Shown: piece after piece, positions 8,573 through 19,711 of the stretch
Position numbering within the stretch: the stretch's first letter is position 1
How the letters are laid out: every line of letters begins with the position of its first letter
Assembly: GCF_029989365.1 (NCBI RefSeq)
Contig: NZ_JAPRAQ010000032.1
Span: 27,221 to 91,220, forward strand
DNA from: Bradyrhizobium sp. Arg816
Lineage (GTDB): Bacteria > Pseudomonadota > Alphaproteobacteria > Rhizobiales > Xanthobacteraceae
DNA length: 64,000 bases
Reading direction: 5' to 3'
Position numbers and translations under genes: made by a program
Notes under the pieces: model-generated
What the model was told of the DNA's origin: nothing
What the model saw: the letters and a program-made list of their open reading frames with translations, nothing else
The model's database searches: none

Positions 8573-8825
8573 GGGGCCGGTCCGGCCGGCACGGATTTTA
8601 AGGTCCAAATCGGACCCTTCAGGACTTATCGAGTCGGACGGTTCAGAAGCCGTCCTCTCGCCCGGATCCTTCCATCCCCACCATATCTTGCATAAATATC
8701 AGGCCCGACCCGCAAATACTTGGCCGGGGGCGGGTGATGTGGTAGATCGCGCTCGCCGCTTCCGATCGCCACACCAGACCGCCCGTAGCCCGCCAAAAGG
8801 CTGCGGCGGTGGAGATATTCGCAAG

Positions 8826-10124
8826 ATGACCTCAGCCAGAACCGCCTCCGCGCCCGACTCGTTTTTCACCGCCTCGCTCGACCAGGCCGACCCGGAAATC
8901 GCCGCCGCCATCAAGGGCGAGCTCGGCCGGCAGCGCCATGAGGTCGAGCTGATCGCCTCCGAGAACATCGTCAGCCGTGCCGTGCTGGAAGCGCAGGGTT
9001 CGGTGATGACCAACAAGTACGCAGAGGGTTATCCGGGCGCGCGCTACTATGGCGGTTGTGAGTGGGTCGACGTCGCCGAGAACCTCGCGATCGATCGCGC
9101 CAAGAAGCTGTTCGGCGCCAACTTCGCCAATGTGCAGCCGAACTCCGGCAGCCAGATGAACCAGGCCGTGTTCCTGGCGCTGCTGCAGCCCGGTGACACC
9201 TTCATGGGCCTCGACCTCGCGGCCGGCGGCCATCTCACTCACGGCTCGCCCGTCAACATGAGCGGCAAGTGGTTCAAGGCCGCGCACTACACCGTGCGCC
9301 GCGAGGACCAGATCATCGACATGGACGCGGTCGCCAAGCAGGCCGAAGAGGTCAAGCCCAAGCTGATCGTCGCCGGCGGCTCGGCCTATTCGCGCGCCTG
9401 GGACTTCAAGCGCTTTCGCGAGATCGCGGACAGCGTCGGCGCGTACCTCCTGGTCGACATGGCGCACTTCGCCGGTCTCGTCGCCGGCGGCGTGCATGCC
9501 TCGCCCGTGCCGTATGCCCACGTCACCACCACCACCACGCACAAGTCGCTGCGCGGTCCGCGCGGCGGCCTGATCCTCTCGAACGACGAGGCGCTCGCCA
9601 AGAAGCTCAACTCGGCGATCTTCCCGGGTCTGCAGGGCGGCCCCTTGATGCATGTGATCGCGGCGAAGGCGGTTGCCTTCGGCGAGGCGCTGCGTCCGGA
9701 CTTCAAGATCTATGCGAAGAACGTCGTCGAGAACGCCAAGGCGCTGGCCGAGGCGATGAAGAGCCACGGGTTCGATATTGTCTCCGGCGGCACCGATAAC
9801 CATCTGATGCTGGTCGACCTCAGGCCGAAGGGCCTGAAGGGCAACGTCTCGGAGAAGGCGCTGGTCCGCGCCGCCATCACCTGCAACAAGAACGGCATTC
9901 CGTTCGACCCCGAAAAGCCCTTCGTCACCTCGGGCCTGCGTCTCGGCACCCCGGCGGCGACGACCCGCGGCTTCGGCGTCGCCGAATTCCAGCAGGTGGG
10001 CGGCATGATCGCCGAAGTCCTCAACGCGATCGCGCAGTCCGACGACGGCAAGGCGCCGCTGGTCGAAGCCGCGATCAAGGAGCGGGTCAAGGCACTCACC
10101 GATCGGTTCCCGATCTATCAGTAA
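8826..10124 (+). CDS. glyA: Serine hydroxymethyltransferase
   Basis: A 432-residue PLP enzyme that interconverts serine and glycine with tetrahydrofolate, the main source of one-carbon units. Visible signatures are the N-terminal HEVELIASENIVSRAV, the substrate loop NKYAEGYPGARYYGG, and the PLP-lysine segment VTTTTTHKSLRGPRGG (Lys about 240). The C-terminal GTPAATTRGFGVAE is also in place. The ATG at 8826 is chosen because MTSARTASAPDSFF leads directly into the family N-terminus; an upstream ATG at 8688 would add 46 unrelated residues. It heads the run glyA-nrdR-ribD-ribE-ribH-nusB-thiL. Confidence 0.97.
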   Translation: MTSARTASAPDSFFTASLDQADPEIAAAIKGELGRQRHEVELIASENIVSRAVLEAQGSVMTNKYAEGYPGARYYGGCEWVDVAENLAIDRAKKLFGANFANVQPNSGSQMNQAVFLALLQPGDTFMGLDLAAGGHLTHGSPVNMSGKWFKAAHYTVRREDQIIDMDAVAKQAEEVKPKLIVAGGSAYSRAWDFKRFREIADSVGAYLLVDMAHFAGLVAGGVHASPVPYAHVTTTTTHKSLRGPRGGLILSNDEALAKKLNSAIFPGLQGGPLMHVIAAKAVAFGEALRPDFKIYAKNVVENAKALAEAMKSHGFDIVSGGTDNHLMLVDLRPKGLKGNVSEKALVRAAITCNKNGIPFDPEKPFVTSGLRLGTPAATTRGFGVAEFQQVGGMIAEVLNAIAQSDDGKAPLVEAAIKERVKALTDRFPIYQ

Positions 10125-10140
10125 GGTCTAGGGTACACGG

Positions 10141-10623
10141 ATGCGCTGCCCGAACTGCAACAGTCTCGATACGCAGGTAAAGGACTCGCGTCCGACCGAG
10201 GATTCTTCCGTGATCCGCAGGCGGCGCGTGTGCGTCGCCTGCAATTTCCGCTTCACCACTTTCGAGCGCGTGCAGTTGCGCGAGCTCACGGTGATCAAGC
10301 GCAACGGCCGCCGCGTGCCGTTCGACCGCGACAAGCTGATGCGCTCGGTGTCGATCTCTTTGCGCAAGCGGCAGGTCGAGCCGGAGCGGGTCGAGAAGAT
10401 GGTCTCCACCATCGTCCGCGAGCTCGAGACCGGCGGCGAGGCCGAGATCTCCTCCGAGGTGATCGGCGAGACCGTGATGGAGCATCTGCGCACGCTCGAC
10501 GACGTCGCCTATGTGCGCTTTGCCTCGGTCTATCGCAATTTCCGCGAGGCCAAGGATTTCGCCGACGTGCTCGGCGAGCTCTCCGGTGAGGAGGAAGCGC
10601 GGCTCGCCGCGATCCGCAAATGA
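10141..10623 (+). CDS. nrdR: Ribonucleotide reductase repressor NrdR
   Basis: A 160-residue ATP/dATP-sensing repressor of ribonucleotide reductase genes. The N-terminal zinc ribbon is complete (MRCPNCNSLDTQVKDSR ... RRRVCVACNFRFTTFER; two CxxC pairs) and is followed by the ATP-cone domain (VIKRNGRRVPFDRDKLMRSV ... YVRFASVYRNFREAKDF). Length matches the family. Its TGA overlaps the ribD start (ATGA at 10620-10623), so translation is probably coupled. Confidence 0.97.
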   Translation: MRCPNCNSLDTQVKDSRPTEDSSVIRRRRVCVACNFRFTTFERVQLRELTVIKRNGRRVPFDRDKLMRSVSISLRKRQVEPERVEKMVSTIVRELETGGEAEISSEVIGETVMEHLRTLDDVAYVRFASVYRNFREAKDFADVLGELSGEEEARLAAIRK

Positions 10624-11768
10624 TCTTCCGGATCCTGGAGGATCAGTTCGCGCAGAAGGCCCGCGAGTCCAAGGACGCCGATCGCCGCTTCATGCAGCTT
10701 GCGCTGGCGCTGGGTAAGCGCGGGCAGGGGCGCACCTGGCCCAATCCTGCCGTGGGCGCTGTCATCGTGAAGGACGGGGTCATCATCGGCCGCGGCTGGA
10801 CACAGCCAGGCGGGCGGCCGCATGGCGAGCCCGAAGCGCTGCGCCGGGCCGGCGAGGCCGCGCGCGGCGCCACGCTTTATGTCACGCTTGAGCCGTGCTC
10901 GCATTTCGGCAAGTCGCCGCCTTGCGCAGACGCGGTGATCGCCGCCGGCATCACGCGGGTGGTCGCGGCGATCGAGGATCCCAATCCGGAAGTCGCGGGT
11001 CAGGGTCATGCGCGCTTGCGCGCCGCCGGCATCAATGTGGATGTGGGTCTGTGCGCGGCGGAGGCCGCGTTCGACCACGCCGGGCATTTCCGCCGCATCC
11101 GTGACAAGCGCCCGCATGTGATCCTGAAGCTCGCGGTCTCGCCTGACGGCAAGATCGGTGCGGCTGGCGGCAAGCCGCTTGCGATCACGGGCGAGGCCGT
11201 GCGCAATCGTGTGCATCTGCTCCGCGCCCAGAGCGACGCCATCCTGGTCGGCATCGGCACGGTGCTGGCAGATGATCCGCAGCTGAATTGTCGCCTGCCG
11301 GGCATGGAAGCACGTTCTCCCATACGCGTCGTGCTCGACCAGAATCTGCGCATTCCGGCCGCGAGCCAGCTTGGTCGTTCCGCGCGGGAGACGCCGCTCT
11401 GGGTGATCGGCTCCGAGCTTGCGGAAGCTGCCGCCGCCACGCGGCTCGGAGCGGCCGGCGCTCAGATCATCCGCGTACCGCCGGGAAACGCTTCCGGGCT
11501 TGATCTTTCGGCCGTGCTGCATGTGCTGGCGGAGAAAGGCATCACGCGGCTGATGGTCGAGGGCGGCAGCCGTGTCGCGGCGTCCTTCGTCGCGGCCGAC
11601 CTCGCCGACGAGATCTGGCTGTTCCGCGGAGCGGAAGAGGTCGGCCCGGGCGGCGTCGATGCGCTCGATGCATTGCCCCTGTCGAAAATCACGCAGTCGC
11701 GGGCCTATAAGGTTCATGCTAGCGAGACATTCGGCAAGGATACTCTCACCATCTACGAGCGCTCGTAA
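10620..11768 (+). CDS. ribD: Bifunctional riboflavin deaminase/reductase RibD
   Basis: A 382-residue enzyme with an N-terminal cytidine-deaminase-like domain (zinc ligands in HGEPEAL near residue 68 and TLEPCSHFGKSPPCADAV, Cys about 93 and 102). A C-terminal NADPH-dependent reductase domain follows (RPHVILKLAVSPDGKIG, later GITRLMVEGGSRVAASF). It performs the deamination and side-chain reduction steps from the GTP-derived pyrimidine to riboflavin. The zinc-site motif reads HGE where many homologues have HAE. The start overlaps nrdR; the stop overlaps the ribE ATG (TAATG). Confidence 0.96.
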   Translation: MIFRILEDQFAQKARESKDADRRFMQLALALGKRGQGRTWPNPAVGAVIVKDGVIIGRGWTQPGGRPHGEPEALRRAGEAARGATLYVTLEPCSHFGKSPPCADAVIAAGITRVVAAIEDPNPEVAGQGHARLRAAGINVDVGLCAAEAAFDHAGHFRRIRDKRPHVILKLAVSPDGKIGAAGGKPLAITGEAVRNRVHLLRAQSDAILVGIGTVLADDPQLNCRLPGMEARSPIRVVLDQNLRIPAASQLGRSARETPLWVIGSELAEAAAATRLGAAGAQIIRVPPGNASGLDLSAVLHVLAEKGITRLMVEGGSRVAASFVAADLADEIWLFRGAEEVGPGGVDALDALPLSKITQSRAYKVHASETFGKDTLTIYERS

Positions 11769-12379
11769 TGTTCACTGGCATTGTCACCGATATCGGCGAG
11801 ATCGTCGGCTTCACGCCGACAGCGCAGGGCCAGTTGCACAGGCTGCGCATCGCTTGCCGCTACGATCAGACCACCATCGCCGATGGTGCCTCGATCGCCT
11901 GCAGCGGCGTCTGCCTGACGGTCGTTGCTTCCGGCGTCGAAGGCGGCAGAACCTGGTTCGACGTCGATGCCGCCGCCGAGACGCTGGCGCTGACAACTGC
12001 AAAGCACTGGAAGGTCGGCACGAGGCTCAATCTCGAGCGTGCGCTCAAGATCGGCGACGAGCTCGGCGGCCATATCGTCGCCGGCCATGCCGATGGTGTC
12101 GCCACCCTCGTCAGTCGCGAGGACCTGCCTGATATGGCGCGGTTCGAGCTCGCGACCACGCGGGAGCTCGCGCGATTCATCGCCACCAAGGGCTCGATCA
12201 CGCTCGACGGCGTGTCCCTGACGGTCAATACGGTGAGAGACGTGACCTTTTCGGTGCTGATCATCCCGCATACGCTGACGGTCACGACGATCGGCGGCTG
12301 GAAAGCGGGCGCCGAGGTCAATATCGAGGTCGACCTGATGGCCCGCTATGCAGCGCGGCTGACCGAAATGACGGTTTAA
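11768..12379 (+). CDS. ribE: Riboflavin synthase, alpha subunit
   Basis: A 203-residue enzyme made of two lumazine-binding repeats, which dismutates 6,7-dimethyl-8-ribityllumazine to riboflavin. The N-terminus MFTGIVTDIGEI and the first-barrel motif SIACSGVCLTVV are diagnostic. The second repeat has GHIVAGHADGVA and GSITLDGVSLTVN. It is translationally coupled to ribD by a one-base overlap of stop and start. A 75-bp gap without a recognisable terminator separates it from ribH. Confidence 0.96.
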   Translation: MFTGIVTDIGEIVGFTPTAQGQLHRLRIACRYDQTTIADGASIACSGVCLTVVASGVEGGRTWFDVDAAAETLALTTAKHWKVGTRLNLERALKIGDELGGHIVAGHADGVATLVSREDLPDMARFELATTRELARFIATKGSITLDGVSLTVNTVRDVTFSVLIIPHTLTVTTIGGWKAGAEVNIEVDLMARYAARLTEMTV

Positions 12380-12454
12380 AACTTGGCTTACCCGCTCGCG
12401 GCGACTACATAACGCGCCGACCCAAGAGACGACTTAACTAAACGGATTTAGACG

Positions 12455-12946
12455 ATGGCAGACGCGCGGCGCGCACCCCTGAAGGACCAGACCGACATTT
12501 CCGGCGCACGCGCGCTGATTGTCGAGGCACGGTTCTATGACGATCTCCAGGATGCGCTTCTGGACGGCGCGGTGACCGAGCTGAAGGCGGCCGGTCTGAC
12601 GCATGACGTGATCACGGTTCCAGGAGCACTGGAAATCCCGGCGGCGGTCGCCATCGCGATCGATGCCGCGGCGGCGAACGGCAAGCCCTATGACGCGGTG
12701 ATCGCGCTCGGCTGCGTGATCCGCGGCGATACCATCCATTTCGAGATCGTCTCGCAGGAATCCTCGCGCGCGCTGATGGATCTTGCGGTTTCGCGAAAGC
12801 TACCGCTGGGCAACGGCATCCTCACCGTCAACACCGAGGCGCAGGCCTGGGCGCGGGCGCGCGCCAGCGAGCTCAACAAGGGCGGCGATGCCGCGCGCGC
12901 CGCGATCGCGATGCTGCGCATCAAGCGCCGCCTGGCGCGGGCCTGA
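12455..12946 (+). CDS. ribH: 6,7-dimethyl-8-ribityllumazine synthase
   Basis: A 163-residue enzyme that joins the ribityl-pyrimidine to the four-carbon unit; it usually forms pentamers or icosahedra. Seen are the substrate motifs ARFYDDLQDALLDGA, VPGALEIPAAVA, ALGCVIRGDTIHFEIV (catalytic His region) and GNGILTVNTEAQAW. The ribosome site is weak. No FMN riboswitch is evident upstream. nusB starts 3 bp after the stop. Confidence 0.96.
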   Translation: MADARRAPLKDQTDISGARALIVEARFYDDLQDALLDGAVTELKAAGLTHDVITVPGALEIPAAVAIAIDAAAANGKPYDAVIALGCVIRGDTIHFEIVSQESSRALMDLAVSRKLPLGNGILTVNTEAQAWARARASELNKGGDAARAAIAMLRIKRRLARA

Positions 12947-12949
12947 GCG

Positions 12950-13447
12950 ATGGCTGACAACAGCAAAAAACCGCCTGTCGGCACCGAGAAGAAAGCGAAC
13001 CGGCGCGGTGCGGCGCGGCTCGCGGCCGTGCAGGCGCTGTATCAGATGGACATTGCCGGCGCTGGCATCAACGACATCTTTGCGGAGTTCGAGAGCCACT
13101 GGCTCGGCAACGAGGTCGAGGGCGATACTTACCTGCCGGCGGAAGCGGCCTTCTTTCGCGACGTGGTCTCCGGCGTCGTGCGCGACCAGAAGATGCTCGA
13201 TCCCCTGATCGACGAGGCGCTGTCGAAGGGCTGGCCGCTGAAGCGGATCGAGGCCATCCTGCGCGCGGTACTGCGGGCAGGGGCCTATGAGCTCCAGCAT
13301 CGCAAGGACGTGCCGGGCCGCGTCGTCGTGTCGGAATATGTCGACGTCGCGAACGCCTTCGTCGACCGCGAGGAGACCGGCATGGTCAACGCCGTGCTCG
13401 ACCAGATCGGTCGCCAGTTCCGCGGCGACGAGTTCGGGCGGGGCTAA
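12950..13447 (+). CDS. nusB: Transcription antitermination factor NusB
   Basis: A 165-residue all-helical RNA-binding protein that acts with NusE (S10) in antitermination at rRNA operons. Seen are the basic N-terminus (KKANRRGAARLAAVQALYQMDIAG), the central helices, and the C-terminal VVSEYVDVANAFVDREETGMVNAVLDQIGRQ that defines the family. It is tightly spaced behind ribH, the usual alphaproteobacterial order. Confidence 0.96.
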   Translation: MADNSKKPPVGTEKKANRRGAARLAAVQALYQMDIAGAGINDIFAEFESHWLGNEVEGDTYLPAEAAFFRDVVSGVVRDQKMLDPLIDEALSKGWPLKRIEAILRAVLRAGAYELQHRKDVPGRVVVSEYVDVANAFVDREETGMVNAVLDQIGRQFRGDEFGRG

Positions 13448-13471
13448 TTGAGACGATGACTTCCGCCGTAG

Positions 13472-13590
13472 CCGTCATCCTGAGGTGCCGGAGCGAAGCG
13501 GAGGCCTCGAAGGACGACGGCGTGCCGCTGAGGTGCTGCTCGGCCGTGCATCCTTCGAGGCTCGCAAGGGCTCGCACCTCAGGATGACGG
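13472..13590. repeat. Palindromic intergenic element, family B, between nusB and thiL
   Basis: A 119-bp element with perfect 17-bp terminal inverted repeats: CCGTCATCCTGAGGTGC at the left and its exact complement at the right. The interior has further symmetry around GGCCTCGAAGGA and TCCTTCGAGGC. It ends 10 bp before the thiL GTG, so it covers the place where the thiL ribosome site would normally be. It is of REP/BIME-like type; no second copy was seen here. Confidence 0.85.
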
Positions 13591-13600
13591 GTCTGCTATC

Positions 13601-14602
13601 GTGACGCAGAACGACGATCAGGGCTCCGCCGAAGACTCCCTCATCGCGCGCTATTTCAAGCCGCTGGCGACTGACCCCGGCGCGTTCGGGCTGGTCGACG
13701 ATGCCGCGGTCCTGTCCTCGTCCGGCGACGACATCGTCGTCACCACCGACGCCGTCGTCGAGGGCGTGCATTATCTGACCACTGATCCACCGGGCACCAT
13801 CGCCCGCAAGGCACTGCGGGTGAACCTGTCGGATCTCGCCGCCAAAGGCGCGGTGCCCGCCGGCTTCGTGCTGACGCTGGCGCTGCGCAGCAAGGAGGAT
13901 GCCTGGCTCAGGCCGTTCGCCGATGCGCTCGGCGAGGACAGCAGGACTTTCGCGTGCCCGCTGCTTGGCGGCGACACGGTGTCGACGCCGGGGCCGCAGA
14001 TGATCTCGATCACCGCCTTCGGCCGCGTGCCGAAGGGACGGATGGTCGGCCGTACCGGCGCGCGGCCGGGCGACAGCATCCTGGTGACGGGAACGATCGG
14101 AGACGCCGCGCTCGGCCTCGACGTGCTCACAGGCGGCGCCGCGGCCGGGGCGCTCGCGTCCGAACCGCAGGCGAAGGAGATGCTGGTCTCGCGCTATCGC
14201 GTGCCGCAGCCGCGCAATGTGCTGGCGCAGGCCGTGAGGGACCACGCGACGGCCGCGATGGATGTCTCCGACGGCCTGGCCGGCGATCTGACGAAACTCT
14301 GTGCGGCATCCGGCGTCTCGGCCACGGTTGACGTCGCGAACGTGCCGCTCTCGGCTGCTGCGGCTGGCCTGATCGCGGGCAACGTCGTTTGCGTTGAGAC
14401 GCTGCTCGCCGGGGGCGACGATTACGAGGTGCTGTGCACCGTGCCGCCGGGGCAAAGCGATGCGCTGATTGCCGCGGGGCAGGCGGCGGGTGTGGCTGTC
14501 ACGGCGATCGGTACGATCGTCGCGGGCCATGAGCGGCCGCGCTTTTTGGACGGGCGAGGCCAGGAATTGGCCTTGAGGCGCCTGTCTTACAGCCACTTCT
14601 GA
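13601..14602 (+). CDS. thiL: Thiamine-monophosphate kinase
   Basis: A 333-residue enzyme that phosphorylates thiamine monophosphate to the active diphosphate; it belongs to the AIR-synthase/PurM fold. Seen are the N-terminal EDSLIARYFKPL, the nucleotide motif GLVDDAAVL, TTDAVVEGVHYLTTDPP, the metal-binding ACPLLGGDTVSTPG, AAMDVSDGLAGDL and GGDDYEVLCTVP. Translation starts at GTG. Its upstream region is occupied by a palindromic repeat; AGGATGA in the repeat arm, about 14 nt upstream, is the only possible Shine-Dalgarno. Confidence 0.95.
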   Translation: MTQNDDQGSAEDSLIARYFKPLATDPGAFGLVDDAAVLSSSGDDIVVTTDAVVEGVHYLTTDPPGTIARKALRVNLSDLAAKGAVPAGFVLTLALRSKEDAWLRPFADALGEDSRTFACPLLGGDTVSTPGPQMISITAFGRVPKGRMVGRTGARPGDSILVTGTIGDAALGLDVLTGGAAAGALASEPQAKEMLVSRYRVPQPRNVLAQAVRDHATAAMDVSDGLAGDLTKLCAASGVSATVDVANVPLSAAAAGLIAGNVVCVETLLAGGDDYEVLCTVPPGQSDALIAAGQAAGVAVTAIGTIVAGHERPRFLDGRGQELALRRLSYSHF

Positions 14603-14726
14603 ATTCAAATCCGCCCGAACCCCGATCTGTCCCGGCCTTTCCCGGTCGCCGGTTGGCGCAACCCTGGCGACAGCAAGCGGCTGTATCAGCGCCATAGCCA
14701 CCAAAGCAGCCAATGGACGTGATTCG

Positions 14727-15335
14727 ATGACGGCGGCCGTTTCGAGTTTGAGCGAGGCGCGAACTGTTCCCTTGAGGGAGTGCGGAAGCTGCACGCTCTG
14801 TTGCAAGGTCTACAACGTGGTCGAGCTCGGCAAGGCCGCTGGCAAATGGTGCTCGCATTGCAAGCCCGGCCGGGGTTGCACGATCCACGACAATCTGCCG
14901 GACGAGTGCGCCGCGTTCAATTGTCTCTGGAAAACCATGCCGTCGATGTCCATGCAATGGAAGCCGGATCAGTCGAAGATGGTGCTCACCTTGCATCCCG
15001 GGACTAACAACATTCATGTCGTGGTCGATCCCGGCCTGCCATCGGCCTGGACCCGGGAGCCTTATCACGGCCAGTTGCGCGGGTTGTCGAAGGCCAACAT
15101 GGCGAAAGGCCATCTTGTCGTGGTGTTGGTCAATGAGCAGGGGACGCTCATCCTGCCCGACCAGGATGTGCCGCTCGGCATCCTCAAGCCCGAGCAGGCC
15201 GTTTCGGTGACGCTGGAGGCTGGCCCCAATGGCGGCGTCTACGACGTCAAGATCTTCAACCGGCGTACAACAGCCGACGGGCAGACCTTGGAACTGGCGG
15301 CAGCGTCTCGCCATCCCGTGAGGTCGGCCGCATAG
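14727..15335 (+). CDS. Cysteine-cluster (CxxCxxCC, YkgJ-like) protein
   Basis: A 202-residue protein with a cysteine-rich N-terminal third: CGSCTLCCKVYNV near residues 19-31, WCSHCKPGRGCTIH at 41-54 and DECAAFNCLW at 60-68, nine Cys in all. This is the putative metal-chelating cluster of the YkgJ/PF03692 group. The C-terminal two thirds are Cys-free and look beta-rich. No membrane segment is seen. The biochemical role of such proteins is not established; iron-sulfur or zinc binding is inferred from the cysteine spacing. The gene stands alone between thiL and hppA. Confidence 0.75.
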   Translation: MTAAVSSLSEARTVPLRECGSCTLCCKVYNVVELGKAAGKWCSHCKPGRGCTIHDNLPDECAAFNCLWKTMPSMSMQWKPDQSKMVLTLHPGTNNIHVVVDPGLPSAWTREPYHGQLRGLSKANMAKGHLVVVLVNEQGTLILPDQDVPLGILKPEQAVSVTLEAGPNGGVYDVKIFNRRTTADGQTLELAAASRHPVRSAA

Positions 15336-15618
15336 GCGTGGCCGCGGCCAAGCCTCGCCGGTTTCGGAGAGGCGCCTCGCGGAGTTGCGTCAAGCCGTCG
15401 GTCAAACGCACCAGAATTGGCCTAAATACCTGCCGAGATCGGCTTTTTCGACCTTATCCGGCGTTGCACCCTCAATTTGATTTTGGCAAGCTTGTGACCG
15501 ACCAGGGCCACACCTTCGTGCGAGGGGCGGCCCTGTTCAACATAAGGGCGCCCACCGCATGACGGAAAAACAAAAGGCGCCGGGGGTACGTACATCAAGG
15601 ATCTGAGGCAAAAATCAC

Positions 15619-17739
<2,121 letters not shown>

Positions 17740-17760
17740 ACGGCGTAAGCGACACACGAC

Positions 17761-17795
17761 AAAACCCCGCGGCGCGAGCCGCGGGGTTTTTGTTT
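17761..17795 (+). terminator. Rho-independent terminator of hppA
   Basis: A 13-bp perfect stem (AAAACCCCGCGGC, loop GCGA, GCCGCGGGGTTTT) is followed by TGTTT, 21 bp after the hppA stop. The T-rich tail is on the plus strand, and the A-run at the stem base lets it work weakly in the other direction as well. Confidence 0.92.
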
Positions 17796-17847
17796 GACGG
17801 GCTGGAGGCTCTCACCACGTCATTGCGAGGGTAGCCACACCCAAGCT

Positions 17848-17949
17848 GTCATCGCCCGAGAAGGCGGGCGATCCAGTATTCCAGAGACAGCACCGTTATG
17901 CGGAGAAGCCGCGGCGTACTGGATTCCCCGCCTTCGCGGGGAACGACAG
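17848..17949. repeat. Palindromic intergenic element, family A copy 2
   Basis: It shares with 3359-3464 the order hairpin, CCAGTATTCCAGAGAC, AGAAGCCGCGGCGTACTGGAT, hairpin, while the hairpin arms differ (GCCCGAGAAGGCGGGC and CCCCGCCTTCGCGGGG here). The arms keep pairing despite sequence change, so structure rather than sequence is being preserved. It lies between the hppA terminator and the end of the Bug-type gene. Confidence 0.8.
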
Positions 17950-17996
17950 CAGTGCGTGCAGCCGCTACCCCCCGCGCCAACGTCTCACGCGAACGC

Positions 17997-19010
17997 CTAC
18001 TGCACGTCCATCTGCAGGCCTTCCTTCTGGATGATGCCGGCGAACTTCTTCGTCTCGGCATCCACGAAGTCGGCGAACTGCTGCGGCGAGCCGTAATCGG
18101 CGCGGGCGCCCATGGCGGAGATGTTTTTCTTGATGTCGTCGCGCTCCAGCATCGCCTTGACCTGAAGATTGAGCGCTTCCAGCACGGTGGGCTGCACACC
18201 CTTCGGCAGGAACACCGAGAACCACGACGACACGTCGAAATTGGCCAGCTCCGGCGCGCTCTCGCGCATGGTCGGCAGGTTCGGCGCGAGGTCGCTGCGG
18301 TCGGTCGTGGTGACGCAGAGGCCGGTGAGGGTGCCGTTCTGCACCTGCGGCAGGCTCGGATAGAGATTGTCGAACAGGATCTGGATGTCGCCGGCCAGCG
18401 CGGCCTGGAGCGCGGGGCCCGCGCCACGGAACGGGATATGCGTCATCTTCAGTCCGGTGAGCTGGAGGAACCAGGCGCCGGTGAGGTGAGGGCTTTGGCC
18501 GACGCCGGACGAGGCGTAGCTGAGCTTGTCCGGGTTGGTCTTCAGATACGCGATCAGCTCGGCGACCGACTTGATGCCGGTCTTCGGATGCGCCGAGACG
18601 ATGTTCGGGATCCGGATCATGTTGGAGACCGGCTGGAGCTGGTCCGGCTTGTAGGTGAGATTCTTGAAGATGCTGTAGGCGATCGCGTTCGGCCCGGGGT
18701 TGCCGATCAGGATGGTCTGGCCGTCAGGCTTGGCGCGGACGGCCTCGGCCGTGCCGATCGTACCGCCGCCGCCGGAGCGGTTCTCCACGACCGCCGACTG
18801 GCCCCAGGCGGTTTGCAGATGCGCGGCCAGGAGCCGGCCCATGACGTCGGTCGAGCCGCCGGCCGCAGCCGGCACGATGATGCGGACGTTTTCGGTGGAT
18901 TTCCAGTCCGCCAGACTCGATCGCGGCAGGATCGCTGCGGCCGAGAGGCCGGCAGCACCGGCGAGCACGCGACGGCGGGACAACAAAGTCCTTTGAAGTT
19001 TCTTGGGCAC
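17997..19010 (-). CDS. Bug/TctC-family tripartite tricarboxylate transporter substrate-binding protein
   Basis: A 337-residue periplasmic binding protein. The N-terminus has LSRRRVLAGAAGLSAAAILPRSSLA, a probable Tat-type or Sec signal. The mature part follows the Bug pattern: VRIIVPAAAGGSTDVMGRLLA, VVENRSGGGGTIGTEA-like glycines, HIPFRGAGPALQAALAGDIQILFDN. The GTG at 19010, with GGGAG 8 nt upstream, is preferred over an ATG 20 codons earlier. No TctA/TctB membrane partners lie nearby, so it is an orphan receptor like most Bug proteins; the ligand, probably a carboxylate, is unknown. Confidence 0.88.
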   Translation of the reverse strand: MPKKLQRTLLSRRRVLAGAAGLSAAAILPRSSLADWKSTENVRIIVPAAAGGSTDVMGRLLAAHLQTAWGQSAVVENRSGGGGTIGTAEAVRAKPDGQTILIGNPGPNAIAYSIFKNLTYKPDQLQPVSNMIRIPNIVSAHPKTGIKSVAELIAYLKTNPDKLSYASSGVGQSPHLTGAWFLQLTGLKMTHIPFRGAGPALQAALAGDIQILFDNLYPSLPQVQNGTLTGLCVTTTDRSDLAPNLPTMRESAPELANFDVSSWFSVFLPKGVQPTVLEALNLQVKAMLERDDIKKNISAMGARADYGSPQQFADFVDAETKKFAGIIQKEGLQMDVQ

Positions 19011-19127
19011 GAATCCACTCCCTGCTTCTTGTTTTGCAGGGAGCGTATGGAACCGGGCGGGCAACGGCAAGTCGCACGCGACGGCAAGTGCCGCGCGGAG
19101 GGCAGCACGAGGCCGCAGGCTGAAGAC

Positions 19128-19613
19128 TCAGTTAAAGCTGAGCAGCTTGAACAGTGGCGTGAGGTAGTTCATCTCCTGACCCGACGTCGCCGTGGTCCGG
19201 CTGATGAAGTCGAAGATTTTGCCGTCCTGAAGGCCGTAATTCGCCAGCCGGCGCACGCGCCGGTTCTTGTCGAAATAGACCGCGATGACGCGCTGGTCGA
19301 CCACCCTCTGGTTCATGAAGGCGACCATCCGCTCCGAGCGCTGTGAGATGTAGTAAAACACCTCACCGTCGAGGGTTGCGACCGTGGAGGGCGTGCCCAT
19401 CACGATCAGCACCTGGTCCTGGCTTGCGCCGATCGGAATTTGCTCCAGCGCGCCGGGTGGCAGGATGTAACCCTTCTGGAATTGCTCGCCGGTGCAGCCG
19501 GCAAGGGCGGCGCCGACCAGGGCGACGGCCGCGAGCATGCGCAAACCGCGCCAGCGTGCATGAAGGCCGCGCGGCTTGTTGGCGCGCAGGCTGGTCTGGT
19601 TCGTTATCGTCAT
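19128..19613 (-). CDS. bamE: BamE/SmpA-OmlA-like outer-membrane lipoprotein
   Basis: A 161-residue protein with a basic N-terminus, a hydrophobic segment and a lipobox (ALVGAALAGCTGEQ), so it is predicted to be a lipoprotein. The following domain contains IPIGASQDQVLIVMGTPSTVATLDGEVFYYISQRSER, the SmpA/OmlA fold of BamE, a small subunit of the beta-barrel assembly machine. The ATG at 19613 is the first that gives a compact signal peptide. It is divergent from the ubiquinol-cytochrome c chaperone gene, an arrangement common in Rhizobiales. Confidence 0.88.
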   Translation of the reverse strand: MTITNQTSLRANKPRGLHARWRGLRMLAAVALVGAALAGCTGEQFQKGYILPPGALEQIPIGASQDQVLIVMGTPSTVATLDGEVFYYISQRSERMVAFMNQRVVDQRVIAVYFDKNRRVRRLANYGLQDGKIFDFISRTTATSGQEMNYLTPLFKLLSFN

Positions 19614-19711
19614 AGTGGAACTGATTCCGTCCCCTTGCGTCGCGCGAGGCGCTGAAGTACCGGGCGGAGACTGCAATTGCAACACGCACACGCCCGCTTG
19701 CGGAACCCACA

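Noticed and set aside
8573..8825. A possible riboswitch before glyA
   Set aside because: The leader has a GC hairpin near 8573-8590, but I could not recognise the conserved core of a glycine, SAM or folate riboswitch.
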